From contig NZ_LR738724.1 of assembly GCF_902702775.1 (NCBI RefSeq), forward strand, positions 186,001 through 250,000: a stretch of DNA of 64,000 nucleotides, read 5' to 3'. A program made the translations under genes and the position numbers. Source of the DNA: Streptococcus suis (lineage in GTDB: Bacteria; Bacillota; Bacilli; Lactobacillales; Streptococcaceae). Under the pieces are notes generated by a model. The model was given only the letters and a program-made list of their open reading frames with translations. It made no database searches and had not been told where the DNA came from. The first letter of the stretch is position 1, and every line of letters starts with the position of its first letter. Positions 17,685 to 26,489 of this stretch are shown one piece after another.

Positions 17685-18623
17685 ATGAAAGAAATTTATC
17701 TAGCAGGCGGTTGTTTCTGGGGAATGGAAGGCTACTTTTCCCAGATTGATGGTATTCTTGACACCAGCGTTGGCTATGCCAATGGACAGGTGGAGACGAC
17801 CAATTATCAACTCCTCAAACAAACAGATCACGCAGAAACACTCTATCTAGCCTATGATGAGACTCGTATCCATTTGCGGGAAATCCTCCTCTACTATTTC
17901 CGCGTCATTGATCCCTTCTCTGTCAATCAGCAGGGGCCTGACAAGGGGCGCCAGTATCGGACTGGTATCTATTACACAGATGAGGCTGATTTGCCGACCA
18001 TCGAGCAGGTCATGACGGAGCAATCCCAGCTCTTTGGCGGACGCCCCCTAGCCGTTGAAGTGGAGCCACTCGCGCATTACATCCCCGCCGAAGACTACCA
18101 TCAGGATTATCTCAAGAAAAATCCCCAAGGGTACTGCCATATCGATCTTGGGCAAGCAAAAATCCCTCTGATTGATGTTGCAGACTACCAAAAGCCAGAC
18201 CAGCAAGTCTTAAAAGACAGCTTGACCGACCTCCAGTATCAAGTCACTCAAGAAGCTGCGACGGAAAGACCCTTCGAAAATGAGTTTTGGAATAGCGACC
18301 AAGCTGGCATCTACGTCGATATTACGACTGGTGAGCCCCTCTTTCTCTCGACGGACAAATTCGATTCAGGCTGCGGCTGGCCCTCCTTTACCAAACCAAT
18401 CAGCAAAGAAGTTGCGACTTATTTCCAAGATTTCTCCCACGGCATGAACCGCATCGAAGTTCGCAGTCGGGCTGGTCATGCTCATTTAGGTCATGTCTTT
18501 GACGATGGTCCGAGAGACAAAGGCGGTCTCCGTTACTGTATCAACTCGGCAGCCCTTCGTTTCATACCGAGAGAGGAAATGGAAGAAGCAGGATATGGCC
18601 TGTTTTTGGAGTTGATTAAATAA
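17685..18623 (+). CDS. msrAB: Fused methionine sulfoxide reductase A/B
   Basis: 312-residue bifunctional enzyme. The MsrA domain (about 1-155) opens with the catalytic motif [11 protein letters not shown] (Cys10). The MsrB domain (about 185-312) has [23 protein letters not shown] and the catalytic [11 protein letters not shown]. It repairs both S and R sulfoxides of methionine. There is no signal peptide or membrane anchor, so it is the cytoplasmic form; the extracellular streptococcal enzyme carries an extra thioredoxin-like part, absent here. AAGGAG precedes the start. A terminator follows. Confidence 0.95.
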   Translation: MKEIYLAGGCFWGMEGYFSQIDGILDTSVGYANGQVETTNYQLLKQTDHAETLYLAYDETRIHLREILLYYFRVIDPFSVNQQGPDKGRQYRTGIYYTDEADLPTIEQVMTEQSQLFGGRPLAVEVEPLAHYIPAEDYHQDYLKKNPQGYCHIDLGQAKIPLIDVADYQKPDQQVLKDSLTDLQYQVTQEAATERPFENEFWNSDQAGIYVDITTGEPLFLSTDKFDSGCGWPSFTKPISKEVATYFQDFSHGMNRIEVRSRAGHAHLGHVFDDGPRDKGGLRYCINSAALRFIPREEMEEAGYGLFLELIK

Positions 18624-18637
18624 ATTTATGAGCGCAG

Positions 18638-18666
18638 AAAGTCTATTCGCAAAGAATAGGCTTTTT
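18638..18666 (+). terminator. Terminator after msrAB
   Basis: AAGTCTATTC pairs with GAATAGGCTT (one G-U pair), followed by T residues. Confidence 0.75.
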
Positions 18667-18753
18667 GTGTATTAAAATTGTATGTTCAGAAAGATGATTT
18701 TGATATAATAATCTGTATAGAGATTTTTCTTAAGGGACATATATGGAAAGGTT

Positions 18754-19617
18754 ATGAAAATGATTCTTAGTAAACGTTTTAAAAATAGAAGAAAGGAACT
18801 TGGCTTTACTCAAAAGGAACTTGCAGAGGGAATTTGTGAGCAGAGTTTGATTAGTCGAGTTGAAAAATTAGGAGTTGCTCCTACATCGGATATATTATTT
18901 GCCTTATCACAACGCTTACAGGTGTCTATGGACTATTTTTTTGATGAAAGTGTATCAGATAAAGCGCCTGATATTACGGTATTTAAACGATTGGTGGACA
19001 AAGCTTTGTTCACTCGTTCCTATGATCAACTGGCTTATCTTGTAGAGGCAGAGAAGCAGAAAGAAGCTGTTCATTCGCAGGAAAGCAGTGAATATTTAAC
19101 TTATCTGGCTTGTATAGTGGACTTCCATCATTATCATAAGGAAGATACTGCAATTGTACGTATGGAAGAACTTAGTCATCGAATCAGTAAGAAATCTAGT
19201 TTTTATCTTGATGTATACAATAGCTTGGTTAATTTTTATGCCTTGACTTCTCGAGACGAGGCTTTAGACAGTTTGTATGAGGGGCTTTCAGAAAAGCTTA
19301 GCCACTTGGATATATCGAACACAGAGAGTTTTCATAAGTATATCAAGATTCGCTACAATCACGCTCACTATCTTTTTAAAAGGAAGAGGCAGTCACAGGC
19401 AATTGATGAATTGACAGACCTAATCGAAATCTTGCGAGACAAGAAGAGTTGTTATCTTTTGGCAGATACGCTTTGTTTAATCGCAAATGTCGGAGAGGGA
19501 TTTCTATCAAAAGATGAAATTCTCTCCTATTATAGAGAAGCGGAATGTCTATTCAAATTTTTTGGTCCGCAAAATAGTTATCTTAGTTTGAAAGAATATC
19601 TATCGAAAGATATTTAA
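18754..19617 (+). CDS. XRE-type regulator with helical repeat domain (PlcR/Rgg-like)
   Basis: 287 residues. The N-terminal helix-turn-helix (about 8-62, GFTQKELAEGICEQSLISRVE) is followed by an all-helical C-terminal region resembling the TPR-type peptide-binding domains of the RRNPP family (PlcR, Rgg). Such proteins often respond to a short secreted peptide and control adjacent bacteriocin or transporter genes. The ABC cassette starts 180 bases downstream. The start could also be the ATG at 18760, which is better spaced from GGAAAGG. No convincing pheromone gene was found next to it. Confidence 0.7.
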   Translation: MKMILSKRFKNRRKELGFTQKELAEGICEQSLISRVEKLGVAPTSDILFALSQRLQVSMDYFFDESVSDKAPDITVFKRLVDKALFTRSYDQLAYLVEAEKQKEAVHSQESSEYLTYLACIVDFHHYHKEDTAIVRMEELSHRISKKSSFYLDVYNSLVNFYALTSRDEALDSLYEGLSEKLSHLDISNTESFHKYIKIRYNHAHYLFKRKRQSQAIDELTDLIEILRDKKSCYLLADTLCLIANVGEGFLSKDEILSYYREAECLFKFFGPQNSYLSLKEYLSKDI

Positions 19618-19656
19618 TAATCAAGTATAGATTTTTTATAAAAATAATTAAAATTG

Positions 19657-19780
19657 GTTGAAAATCAACTATTAATATGTTAAGATAAAATAAAAAGCTA
19701 TATCAACGAATGTTTGAGAACATGTTGATTTTGGTTACGGGTTCTAATGATAGGGAGGTGGTGGAGTCCACCTCCTTTTT
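19657..19780 (+). promoter_or_regulatory. Leader of the bacteriocin-type ABC cassette: promoter, dyad and two hairpins
   Basis: TTGAAA and TAAGAT with a 17-base spacer (19657-19686) form a plausible promoter. The -35 lies inside the dyad GTTGA-AAA-TCAAC. The leader then holds one hairpin, ATCAAC..GTTGAT with inner ATGTT-TGAG-AACAT (19702-19729). A second, GGAGGTGG/CCACCTCC (19754-19775), is followed by five T. The second looks like a terminator 20 bases before the first transporter ATG, so attenuation is possible. Confidence 0.5.
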
Positions 19781-19798
19781 GTGCAAATGGGGTTCGTT

Positions 19799-21784
19799 AT
19801 GAAAAAAGTATTTACTTATTTATCCACTTTTAGCATCTGTCTCTTCTGTATATGGTTAGTGAGTCTGCAACTCGATTCTTTAATTTATCATTACTATCCA
19901 TCGGTTTCTATATTAAGTCGAGGGGAAGAAGTGACCTATGAAGAAGTGTCGGATGCCCTGACAAATTTAGCTGAAAAGGAAAATAGTCTAATTGCTAAGA
20001 CAATAACAGAAACAGATGATAGTGGGCGAACTGCTACCAGTTATGATGTTTTTGGGAAGGGGGAGCTTCCACAGGGCTTGGTCAAAGCGGATAGGTTAGT
20101 AGCTAGTCAGGCCAACTTAGCTGAAAATTACTATGTTGTAAAAGGGAATCTGGACATCAAAGCGGTAGAAAATGTCTTACAGTCACTAGGATTGGTGGAT
20201 AGTTATACTTACAGACCGACCCTATTAAACAGTTTAAGTCTATTTCTTGGTAGGGGAGCTCCGAGCTTAGGCCTTATTATCTTTATACTCACAAATCTTG
20301 CATTGACAGTAGTTGGGCAGATTGTCTACTTGCGGTCAGCAGGGATAGAGATACTTTCAGGTGTGAGGAGTTGGCAGATTGCTAGTCGTTTTTTAAGAGT
20401 GGATGGAAGAGATATAGCATTGGCTACAGGAGGGGCGCTTGTTTTCGGACTGATTGCTACTTTAATTTTGGGTTGGCCAATGGTATATTATCGTTTTGTA
20501 GCAATCGGTATTGCTTTTTATGCTTGTTTGCTTTTGTTCCTGTCTTTATCGACAAGTGTTGGATTCATGATTGCATTAAACATTACTCAGTTACAAAAGC
20601 TAATTAAGGGAGCTTTGCCTCTCAAGGCGATTTTTGCTATTTTACTAATAGGTCAGTGTTTAGCGGTTTGTATCATCTCTATTGGTGTTAGTCGAACATT
20701 GACATATGTTGGAGTCCTCCATACACTAACGATAGGAGAAAAGGCTTGGCAAGAAAGACAAGATGTTTTTAGTCTGTCTTTGAATCGTGAAGCGTTCATA
20801 GCTGATGAAGCGATGGCTCAGCAACAAAGAATAGCTTGGTCTCATGTAATTTTAGAATCATATTCGAAAAATAATGTAATGTTAGTCCAGCACCATTTAC
20901 GGCATAACACAATAAAAGAACATACCATCATTGAATCCAGCAAGGAAATTCCTCTAGAAAGGGTGCTGTATGTGACGCCGAACTATATACAATCAGAAGG
21001 TGGCCTGTACGATTTCAATCAGCTGGAAGAGATAAAGCAATTAGGTAAGGGAGAAATTGCTTTATTATTACCAAAGAGTTTGCAAAATGATGCGAGTGTT
21101 TACTAAGCGTATTTTGAGGACATGGTAGGGAAATTGCTTGCGGATGGAGAAAGATCCATAAGTTTGCATTCAAATGTTTATTACATTTCAGACGAGAAGC
21201 GATGGTTCATTTACAATCATACTCCGATAAATTATGAGCAATTTTTACAGGCTCCGTTGATTGTTGTTCTATCACCTGAAAGTTTTGAAGAAACGTCCTA
21301 TTTTTGGGAAAATGCCTTACCAGATTTTGTATTTTTCAAAGATAAAGAGATGCTGGAACAGCTGTTGGACAAATACAATTTACGAAACACAATAGGTAGC
21401 TTGTTATCTAGCAGGCAACAGTACAACACCCTGAGAAAAAATGTTCAACTTGAAATTCTTATGACCCTATCTCCGACAATCCTTGGAATATTCACTTCCA
21501 TACTATTGTTCAATACGATGAATCTTCTATACTTTGAGACCTTCAAAAGAGAAATAGCCATCAAGCGGATAGCAGGGATGCGTTTTATCGAATTGCATGG
21601 TTCTTATCTAGGAGAACAAGTCGGCTCCGCTCTTGTTGGGATGGGGTTGGCAATGTTTATGACAAAGTCAGTTATTGTTAGCCTAGGAGTAGTTGTGGCT
21701 CTGTTGATAAATAGTTGGATGTTACTGAACAAACAAGCGAAAAAGGCAGAAAAAATCCAGTTGAGTGTATTAAATGGCAGATAG
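19799..21784 (+). pseudogene. Bacteriocin-associated integral membrane protein (DUF1430-like), split by one nonsense codon
   Basis: Two consecutive reading frames (19799-21106 and 21122-21784) are in the same phase, separated only by TAA at 21104-21106. Read through, they give 661 codon positions, almost exactly the 660 residues of the intact paralogue next door. The proteins align without a gap across the stop (..VY*AYFED.. against ..RYLHLYQD..). The predicted protein has an N-terminal membrane segment, a large extracellular region and several membrane segments, as in the putative immunity/permease proteins of lactococcin-972-type ABC systems. It is probably inactive, unless the halves assemble or the stop is suppressed. 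Confidence 0.8.
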
Positions 21785-21803
21785 TTAATGAGGTGAAGGT
21801 AGA

Positions 21804-23786
21804 ATGAAAGGAAAATTTGTACTTGTATCGACGATCATTCTAGCCGTCTTTATGATTTGGTTGGGGGTTAGCCAAAAGGAGACTATGCTAGTTCATTATT
21901 ATCCTTCTGTGACCACCTTGTCGGCATCTGAGGACGTGACTTACTCAGATGTACAACAGCGATTAGAGGAATATTCTCAACAGACGGATAGTGTGATTGC
22001 CAGGCGGGTGATTGAGCCAAGTACATCAGGTGGACGTACCTTTTCCTATGATAATTTTAGTAAATCTCCCCTGCCGAGAGGGCTGGAGGAATTTCAGGCA
22101 TCAGAAAAGGTGGAGTCTGCGCTTTTAACCAAATATTTTATTTTCCAAGGGAAAGCGACGGTAGAGGAGCTTCGGTCTCTTCTGGTTTCGCTTGGATTTG
22201 ACGAGGTTCAGATTCGGAAGCCTTCGACTATTGCTACTTTACTCGCATTTCTGACACAAGGTGGTCAATTCTTAGCCATACTGGTCTTTCTTATTACCTA
22301 TATGGCTTTGGTCGTGATTGCCAATGTAAGGCAGTTGCGTACAGCAGGCATCCGTTTGATTGCAGGAGATTCACGCTGGCATCTGTTTTGGCTATCTCTA
22401 CAGGAAAATGCGAAAGAGATAGCACTGACTATCCCATTTGCGGTTCTTCCAGCAGTTGGACTGGCCTATCTCATCGGATTAGATAGCTATTCCGTCTATT
22501 ATCTGATCGCAGCTCTAGTAGGCTATCATTTCTTGCTTGGTTTGATTGCCCTTTTTTTCGCTGCTACATTTACCTTGGGCATTCGGACCTATCACTTTTT
22601 ACCTTTGTTAAAAGGGAAGATGCCCCTGCAAGGAATCCTGACCATTATGGTTATGGGGCAAATGCTGGCTCTACTGGTGGTGTCATTGGGTATGGCTCAA
22701 ACCTTCTATTATTCAGGAATTTGGCAAGAATACCAAGCGGGTGCCCGGCAGTGGGAGAAAGAAGAGGATTACCATAGTTTGGCTTGGAACATTGCTGCGG
22801 ATGGTCACTCAGGACTAAATTCGCCTGAAAATTGGTATCCTTTACTAAAGCAAGCTTTGGAGGAAGACGGCGCGCTCTTTGTCAAAAGTAATTTGAATGC
22901 CTATTTAATGGGCTCCCAACTGGAAGATGGGACAAGCCTTGACAGTTACCATCCAGCTGGAAACACCCTCTACGTTAGTCCAAATTATTTGCAGATACAG
23001 GATGTAGACTTGTCGGACGAAGCATTACCTTCTCTACAAGAAGGAGAATTTCAACTTCTATTACCTGAAACATTGCGTCCTGAAAGTGATAGGTATCTCC
23101 ATCTTTACCAAGATTATATCAATCGTATGGTTAGACCTGCTAATCAAGCAAGCTCAGCTACCATTAAGGGAAAAGTTGCCTATTTAAAAGATGGGCAGAA
23201 GCAATTTATCTACAATCATCGTTCTGGTCAGCATGTGCAATATTTGAAAGACCCTATTTTAGTTGTGCTGGCACCGTCAAGTCTGGGAGAGGAATCTGCT
23301 GATTTTTGGTTGAATGAAGTAGATAGCAGTATTTTATTTAAAAACAGGGATAAACTTTTGCGCGAATTGAAGGCAAGAAATCTGTTTCAGTTTGTCAATG
23401 AAGTGAGAAGTAGTTCCTCTCTCTTTACAGAACTTTTAGACCGTATTCGGATAGAGACCATTTCAACATCTATGGGTGCTATTTTAGGGATTGTGGCATC
23501 AATTATCCTGTTTAATACCATGAATCTATTATACTTCGAAGAGTTTAAACGTGATATTTTTATCAAAGAAATTGCAGGGATGGATTTTTTGGGAATCCAT
23601 AAGAAATACCTAACGTTCCAACTGCTTTCCCTCTTGTTGGCTCTTGGAGCAAGCATGGTAGTGACAGGTCACATTTTCATAAGTAGTATCAGTTTTGCCT
23701 TGTTTATGGTCAATGCCCTCTGTTTATTGAGGTGGCAGGCGAGGAAAGAAGGAGCTTGGAATATCCGTATTTTGAAAGGAGCCTAG
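21804..23786 (+). CDS. Bacteriocin-associated integral membrane protein (DUF1430-like)
   Basis: 660 residues. A first membrane segment (about 5-22) is followed by an extracellular stretch, a cluster of membrane segments (about 155-310), a second long extracellular region, and three C-terminal segments (about 550-650). The sequence LFNTMNLLYFEEFKRDIFIKE is near-identical to the matching stretch of the upstream split paralogue, so the pair arose by tandem duplication. The topology recalls FtsX/MacB-like permeases. It lies 19 bases after its paralogue and 1 base before the ATPase gene, and is presumably the membrane partner of that ATPase. The substrate is unknown. Confidence 0.8.
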   Translation: MKGKFVLVSTIILAVFMIWLGVSQKETMLVHYYPSVTTLSASEDVTYSDVQQRLEEYSQQTDSVIARRVIEPSTSGGRTFSYDNFSKSPLPRGLEEFQASEKVESALLTKYFIFQGKATVEELRSLLVSLGFDEVQIRKPSTIATLLAFLTQGGQFLAILVFLITYMALVVIANVRQLRTAGIRLIAGDSRWHLFWLSLQENAKEIALTIPFAVLPAVGLAYLIGLDSYSVYYLIAALVGYHFLLGLIALFFAATFTLGIRTYHFLPLLKGKMPLQGILTIMVMGQMLALLVVSLGMAQTFYYSGIWQEYQAGARQWEKEEDYHSLAWNIAADGHSGLNSPENWYPLLKQALEEDGALFVKSNLNAYLMGSQLEDGTSLDSYHPAGNTLYVSPNYLQIQDVDLSDEALPSLQEGEFQLLLPETLRPESDRYLHLYQDYINRMVRPANQASSATIKGKVAYLKDGQKQFIYNHRSGQHVQYLKDPILVVLAPSSLGEESADFWLNEVDSSILFKNRDKLLRELKARNLFQFVNEVRSSSSLFTELLDRIRIETISTSMGAILGIVASIILFNTMNLLYFEEFKRDIFIKEIAGMDFLGIHKKYLTFQLLSLLLALGASMVVTGHIFISSISFALFMVNALCLLRWQARKEGAWNIRILKGA

Positions 23787-23787
23787 T

Positions 23788-24420
23788 ATGTTTTCTATCC
23801 AATCAATTCAAAAGAAATTTGGGAAACGTAGCTTGTTTTCTGATGTAACGCTAGACTTGCAGGCTGGAAAGGTCTATGCCTTGATAGGTGCCAGTGGTAG
23901 CGGAAAAACGACCTTGCTGAATATTTTAGCCAAGTTGGAGTCCTATGATGCAGGCGACATTCTCTACAAGGGGAAGGATTTGAAAAAGTTGAAGCCCCAT
24001 CTCTTTTTTAGGGAGGAATTAGGCTATCTCTTTCAGAATTTTGGTCTTTTAGAAAGTCAGACAATCAGAGAAAATCTGGATTTGGGACTGATTGGTCAAA
24101 AATTGTCCAAAGACGAAAGGAAATCGAGGCAGGAAGCGGCACTTGATGCAGTTGGTCTATCTTATCTGGACCTGTCCCAGCCTATCTATGAACTCTCAGG
24201 AGGGGAAGCTCAACGGGTAGCACTTGCTAAAGTCATCCTGAAAAATCCTCCATTGATTTTAGCAGATGAGCCGACGGCTGCCTTAGATCCTAAGAGCTCC
24301 CAAGAAATTATGGATATTTTGTTATCCTTGAAGAGCCCAGAACGGCTAATTGTGATTGCGACCCATAATCCTTTGATTTGGGAGCGAGCAGACCTTATCA
24401 TAAAAATGGAAGACTTGTAA
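23788..24420 (+). CDS. ABC transporter ATP-binding protein, lactococcin-972 group
   Basis: 210-residue ABC ATPase. Walker A GASGSGKTT (34-42), Q-loop LFQNFGLLES, signature LSGGEAQRVALAK, Walker B LILADEPTAALD and H-loop ATHNP are all intact. Size and sequence fit the small ATPases paired with DUF1430 membrane proteins in putative bacteriocin export or immunity cassettes. The start is 1 base after the membrane gene's stop. No bacteriocin precursor gene (about 90 residues with a signal peptide) is recognisable nearby, so the cassette may serve immunity or a different substrate. Confidence 0.88.
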   Translation: MFSIQSIQKKFGKRSLFSDVTLDLQAGKVYALIGASGSGKTTLLNILAKLESYDAGDILYKGKDLKKLKPHLFFREELGYLFQNFGLLESQTIRENLDLGLIGQKLSKDERKSRQEAALDAVGLSYLDLSQPIYELSGGEAQRVALAKVILKNPPLILADEPTAALDPKSSQEIMDILLSLKSPERLIVIATHNPLIWERADLIIKMEDL

Positions 24421-24426
24421 AAATTC

Positions 24427-24580
24427 ATACTCTTCGAAAATCAAAATTATCCGTTGTCAAGAGCCTTGATGAGTGAAAAGCTCCGGTGGAGCTTTTCAGC
24501 CTGTTACCTTGAAACAAGACAGTAACAGAGTTCTATCTTCGGCTTCGTTTCCTAGGCCACTTTTGATTTTCATTGAGTAT
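24427..24580. repeat. RUP-like intergenic element, copy 3, with hairpin modules
   Basis: 154 bp with the same terminal sequences as the copies at 2952 and 10628. It contains GAAAAGCTCC/GGAGCTTTTC (24475-24497) and CTGTTAC/GTAACAG (24501-24528). Both stems differ from the 10628 copy by paired, compensatory substitutions. It starts 7 bases after the ABC ATPase stop. Confidence 0.8.
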
Positions 24581-24688
24581 CAGAAAATATTCTTGATTTT
24601 TTCGTGAAATTAGATTAAAATAAAACTAGATAAAACTGAATAACCGGTTGATATTGGGTAGAAGGGAAACTGACTGTTCAATGGACGG

Positions 24689-24781
24689 AACTCTGGAGAG
24701 ACCATTTTGGCACCGAAGGGGCAAGGTAGTTCTGCTTGGAAAAGTAGAGCTACTGAAACTCTCAGGTAAAAGGACAGAGCG
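24689..24781 (+). ncRNA. Glycine riboswitch aptamer (single)
   Basis: The aptamer core reads CTCTGGAGAGACC, then CACCGAAGGGGCAA, then GAAACTCTCAGGTAAAAGGA and CAGAG. CTCTG (24691-24695) and CAGAG (24775-24779) form P1. These are the hallmark segments of the glycine riboswitch. Only one aptamer is seen; many others are tandem. It precedes a Na+/alanine-glycine symporter gene, a frequent partner in streptococci. Confidence 0.92.
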
Positions 24782-24848
24782 TTGAAAAATAGGCTTTTTC
24801 TGTATTTTTCACGTTGATTCTAGAGGTTGAAGAGTTCAGCCTCTTTTT
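24782..24848 (+). terminator. Expression platform of the glycine riboswitch
   Basis: Two hairpins follow the aptamer. One pairs GAAAAATA with TATTTTTC (about 24784-24810). The second, AGAGGTTGAA/TTCAGCCTCT (24822-24844), is followed by T residues and looks like an intrinsic terminator 45 bases before the symporter ATG. Which state glycine favours cannot be decided by eye. Confidence 0.6.
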
Positions 24849-24896
24849 GTTTTTCCGGCAGCTTTATCGGATTAAGAATTATGCTTAGGAGGAACT

Positions 24897-26231
24897 ATGT
24901 TAGAACTATTTAAGGCTATCAACAATCTTGTTTGGGGACCGCCTCTCTTAATACTTTTGGTCGGTACGGGTGTTTACTTTACACTCCGTTTAGGGATGTT
25001 TCAAGTTAGCAAGTTACCAACCGCCTTTCGTCTGATTTTCTCTAGTGACCAGTCTGGTCAGGGAGATGTGTCTAGCTTTGCGGCTCTTTGTACAGCTTTG
25101 GCAGCGACAGTTGGTACGGGAAATATCGTCGGTGTGGCAACAGCCATTACGACAGGTGGACCAGGGGCTCTTTTCTGGATGTGGGTAGCAGCCTTTTTCG
25201 GGATGGCAACTAAGTATGCGGAAGGATTTTTAGCCATTAAATACCGTACCAAGGATGCCAACGGTCAAGCAGCAGGTGGACCTATGCACTATATCACCTT
25301 GGGGATGGGACAGAAGTGGAAACCCTTGGCTGTTTTCTTTGCTATCTCAGGTGTCCTCGTAGCGCTTTTGGGGATGGGGACATTTTCACAGGTTAATTCG
25401 ATTGCATCTTCCATGTCTTCGAGTTTTGGATTAGCTCCCCAGTTGGTCAGCATTGTGACAGCCATTTCAATTGCTCTCTTTATCTTTGGGGGAATTGAAA
25501 AAATATCGGATGTTTCGACCAAAATCGTTCCTTTCATGGCAATTTTATACATTTTGGCAAGTTTGATAGTCTTGGTAGTTCACTGGAATGAACTGCTTCC
25601 GACACTTGGTTTGGTTCTGAAATCTGCCTTCTCACCTGCAGCAGCAGTAGGTGGCTTTGTAGGGGCAACTGTAAAAGAAGCAATCCAACGTGGTATTGCG
25701 CGTGGAGTGTTTTCAAATGAATCTGGTCTAGGTTCGGCGCCTATCGCAGCTGCGGCAGCCAAATCGGATAATCCTGTTGAGCAAGGTTTGATTTCTATGA
25801 CGGGTACCTTTATCGATACGATTATTATCTGTACCTTAACAGGTTTGACAATCTTGGTGACAGGTCAGTGGTCTGTCGAAGGATTGGAAGGAGCTCCTCT
25901 GACACAGGCAGCTTTTGCAACAGTTTTTGGCAATGCAGGATCTATTGCCTTGACGATTAGTTTGGTACTTTTTGCTTTTACAACTATTCTCGGATGGTCT
26001 TACTATGGTGAACGCTGTATCGAGTTTCTATTCGGTACCAAATCCATCTTGCCTTATCGTCTGTTATTTGTGGCAATGGTAGCCCTTGGTGGTTTCCTCA
26101 AACTAGACTTGATTTGGACTATTGCCGATATTGTGAATGGTCTCATGGCCCTACCAAACTTGATTGCCTTACTAGCCCTCTCTCCTGTTATCATCAAGGA
26201 GACACGCCAGTATTTTGCAAAGAAGAAATAA
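24897..26231 (+). CDS. Sodium:alanine/glycine symporter (AgcS family)
   Basis: 444-residue membrane protein with about 10-11 hydrophobic segments. Family signatures include FAALCTALAATVGTGNIVGVA near residue 60 and GVFSNESGLGSAPIAAAAAK near residue 275. It imports alanine or glycine with sodium. The glycine riboswitch directly upstream points to glycine as at least one physiological substrate. AGGAGG precedes the start. A strong terminator follows. Confidence 0.93.
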   Translation: MLELFKAINNLVWGPPLLILLVGTGVYFTLRLGMFQVSKLPTAFRLIFSSDQSGQGDVSSFAALCTALAATVGTGNIVGVATAITTGGPGALFWMWVAAFFGMATKYAEGFLAIKYRTKDANGQAAGGPMHYITLGMGQKWKPLAVFFAISGVLVALLGMGTFSQVNSIASSMSSSFGLAPQLVSIVTAISIALFIFGGIEKISDVSTKIVPFMAILYILASLIVLVVHWNELLPTLGLVLKSAFSPAAAVGGFVGATVKEAIQRGIARGVFSNESGLGSAPIAAAAAKSDNPVEQGLISMTGTFIDTIIICTLTGLTILVTGQWSVEGLEGAPLTQAAFATVFGNAGSIALTISLVLFAFTTILGWSYYGERCIEFLFGTKSILPYRLLFVAMVALGGFLKLDLIWTIADIVNGLMALPNLIALLALSPVIIKETRQYFAKKK

Positions 26232-26258
26232 GATAAAAGACAGTCGTTTGGCTGTCTC

Positions 26259-26306
26259 AGATTGAAGAAAAAGTCCATTTTGGACCAATTTTCTTCAATC
26301 TTTTTT
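26259..26306 (+). terminator. Terminator after the symporter
   Basis: AGATTGAAGAAAA (26259-26271) pairs perfectly with TTTTCTTCAATCT (26289-26301), then T residues. A small GACAG/CTGTC hairpin lies just before it. Confidence 0.85.
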
Positions 26307-26477
26307 CTTTATGTTAAAAATAAAAAACTCTCAGAAACGCGAAATATCAATGTTTCTAGGAGTTTAATGACTTGTTATCTTTCGCAAACTTCTTCAATTT
26401 TTAATATTTTTAGGAGTTTGTCTACGTTCTAAGTCAACCACTTGGCTGTCTTTTTGTTCTTTTAGGATGTTTTCTGC

Positions 26478-26483
26478 TATAAT
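26478..26483 (+). promoter_or_regulatory. -10 element of mscS, directly abutting the start codon
   Basis: An extended -10, TGCTATAAT (TATAAT at 26478-26483), with a possible -35 TTGTTC 18 bases upstream. The expected transcription start falls on or next to the A of the ATG at 26490, leaving little or no leader. Confidence 0.5.
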
Positions 26484-26489
26484 TATCTC

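Noticed and set aside
19710..19802. 30-codon frame ending on the transporter start, considered as a signalling peptide
   Set aside because: It has no ribosome site and runs through both leader hairpins; composition does not look like a pheromone or leader peptide.
24600..24896. Second glycine aptamer
   Set aside because: The core motifs occur only once between the repeat element and the symporter gene.
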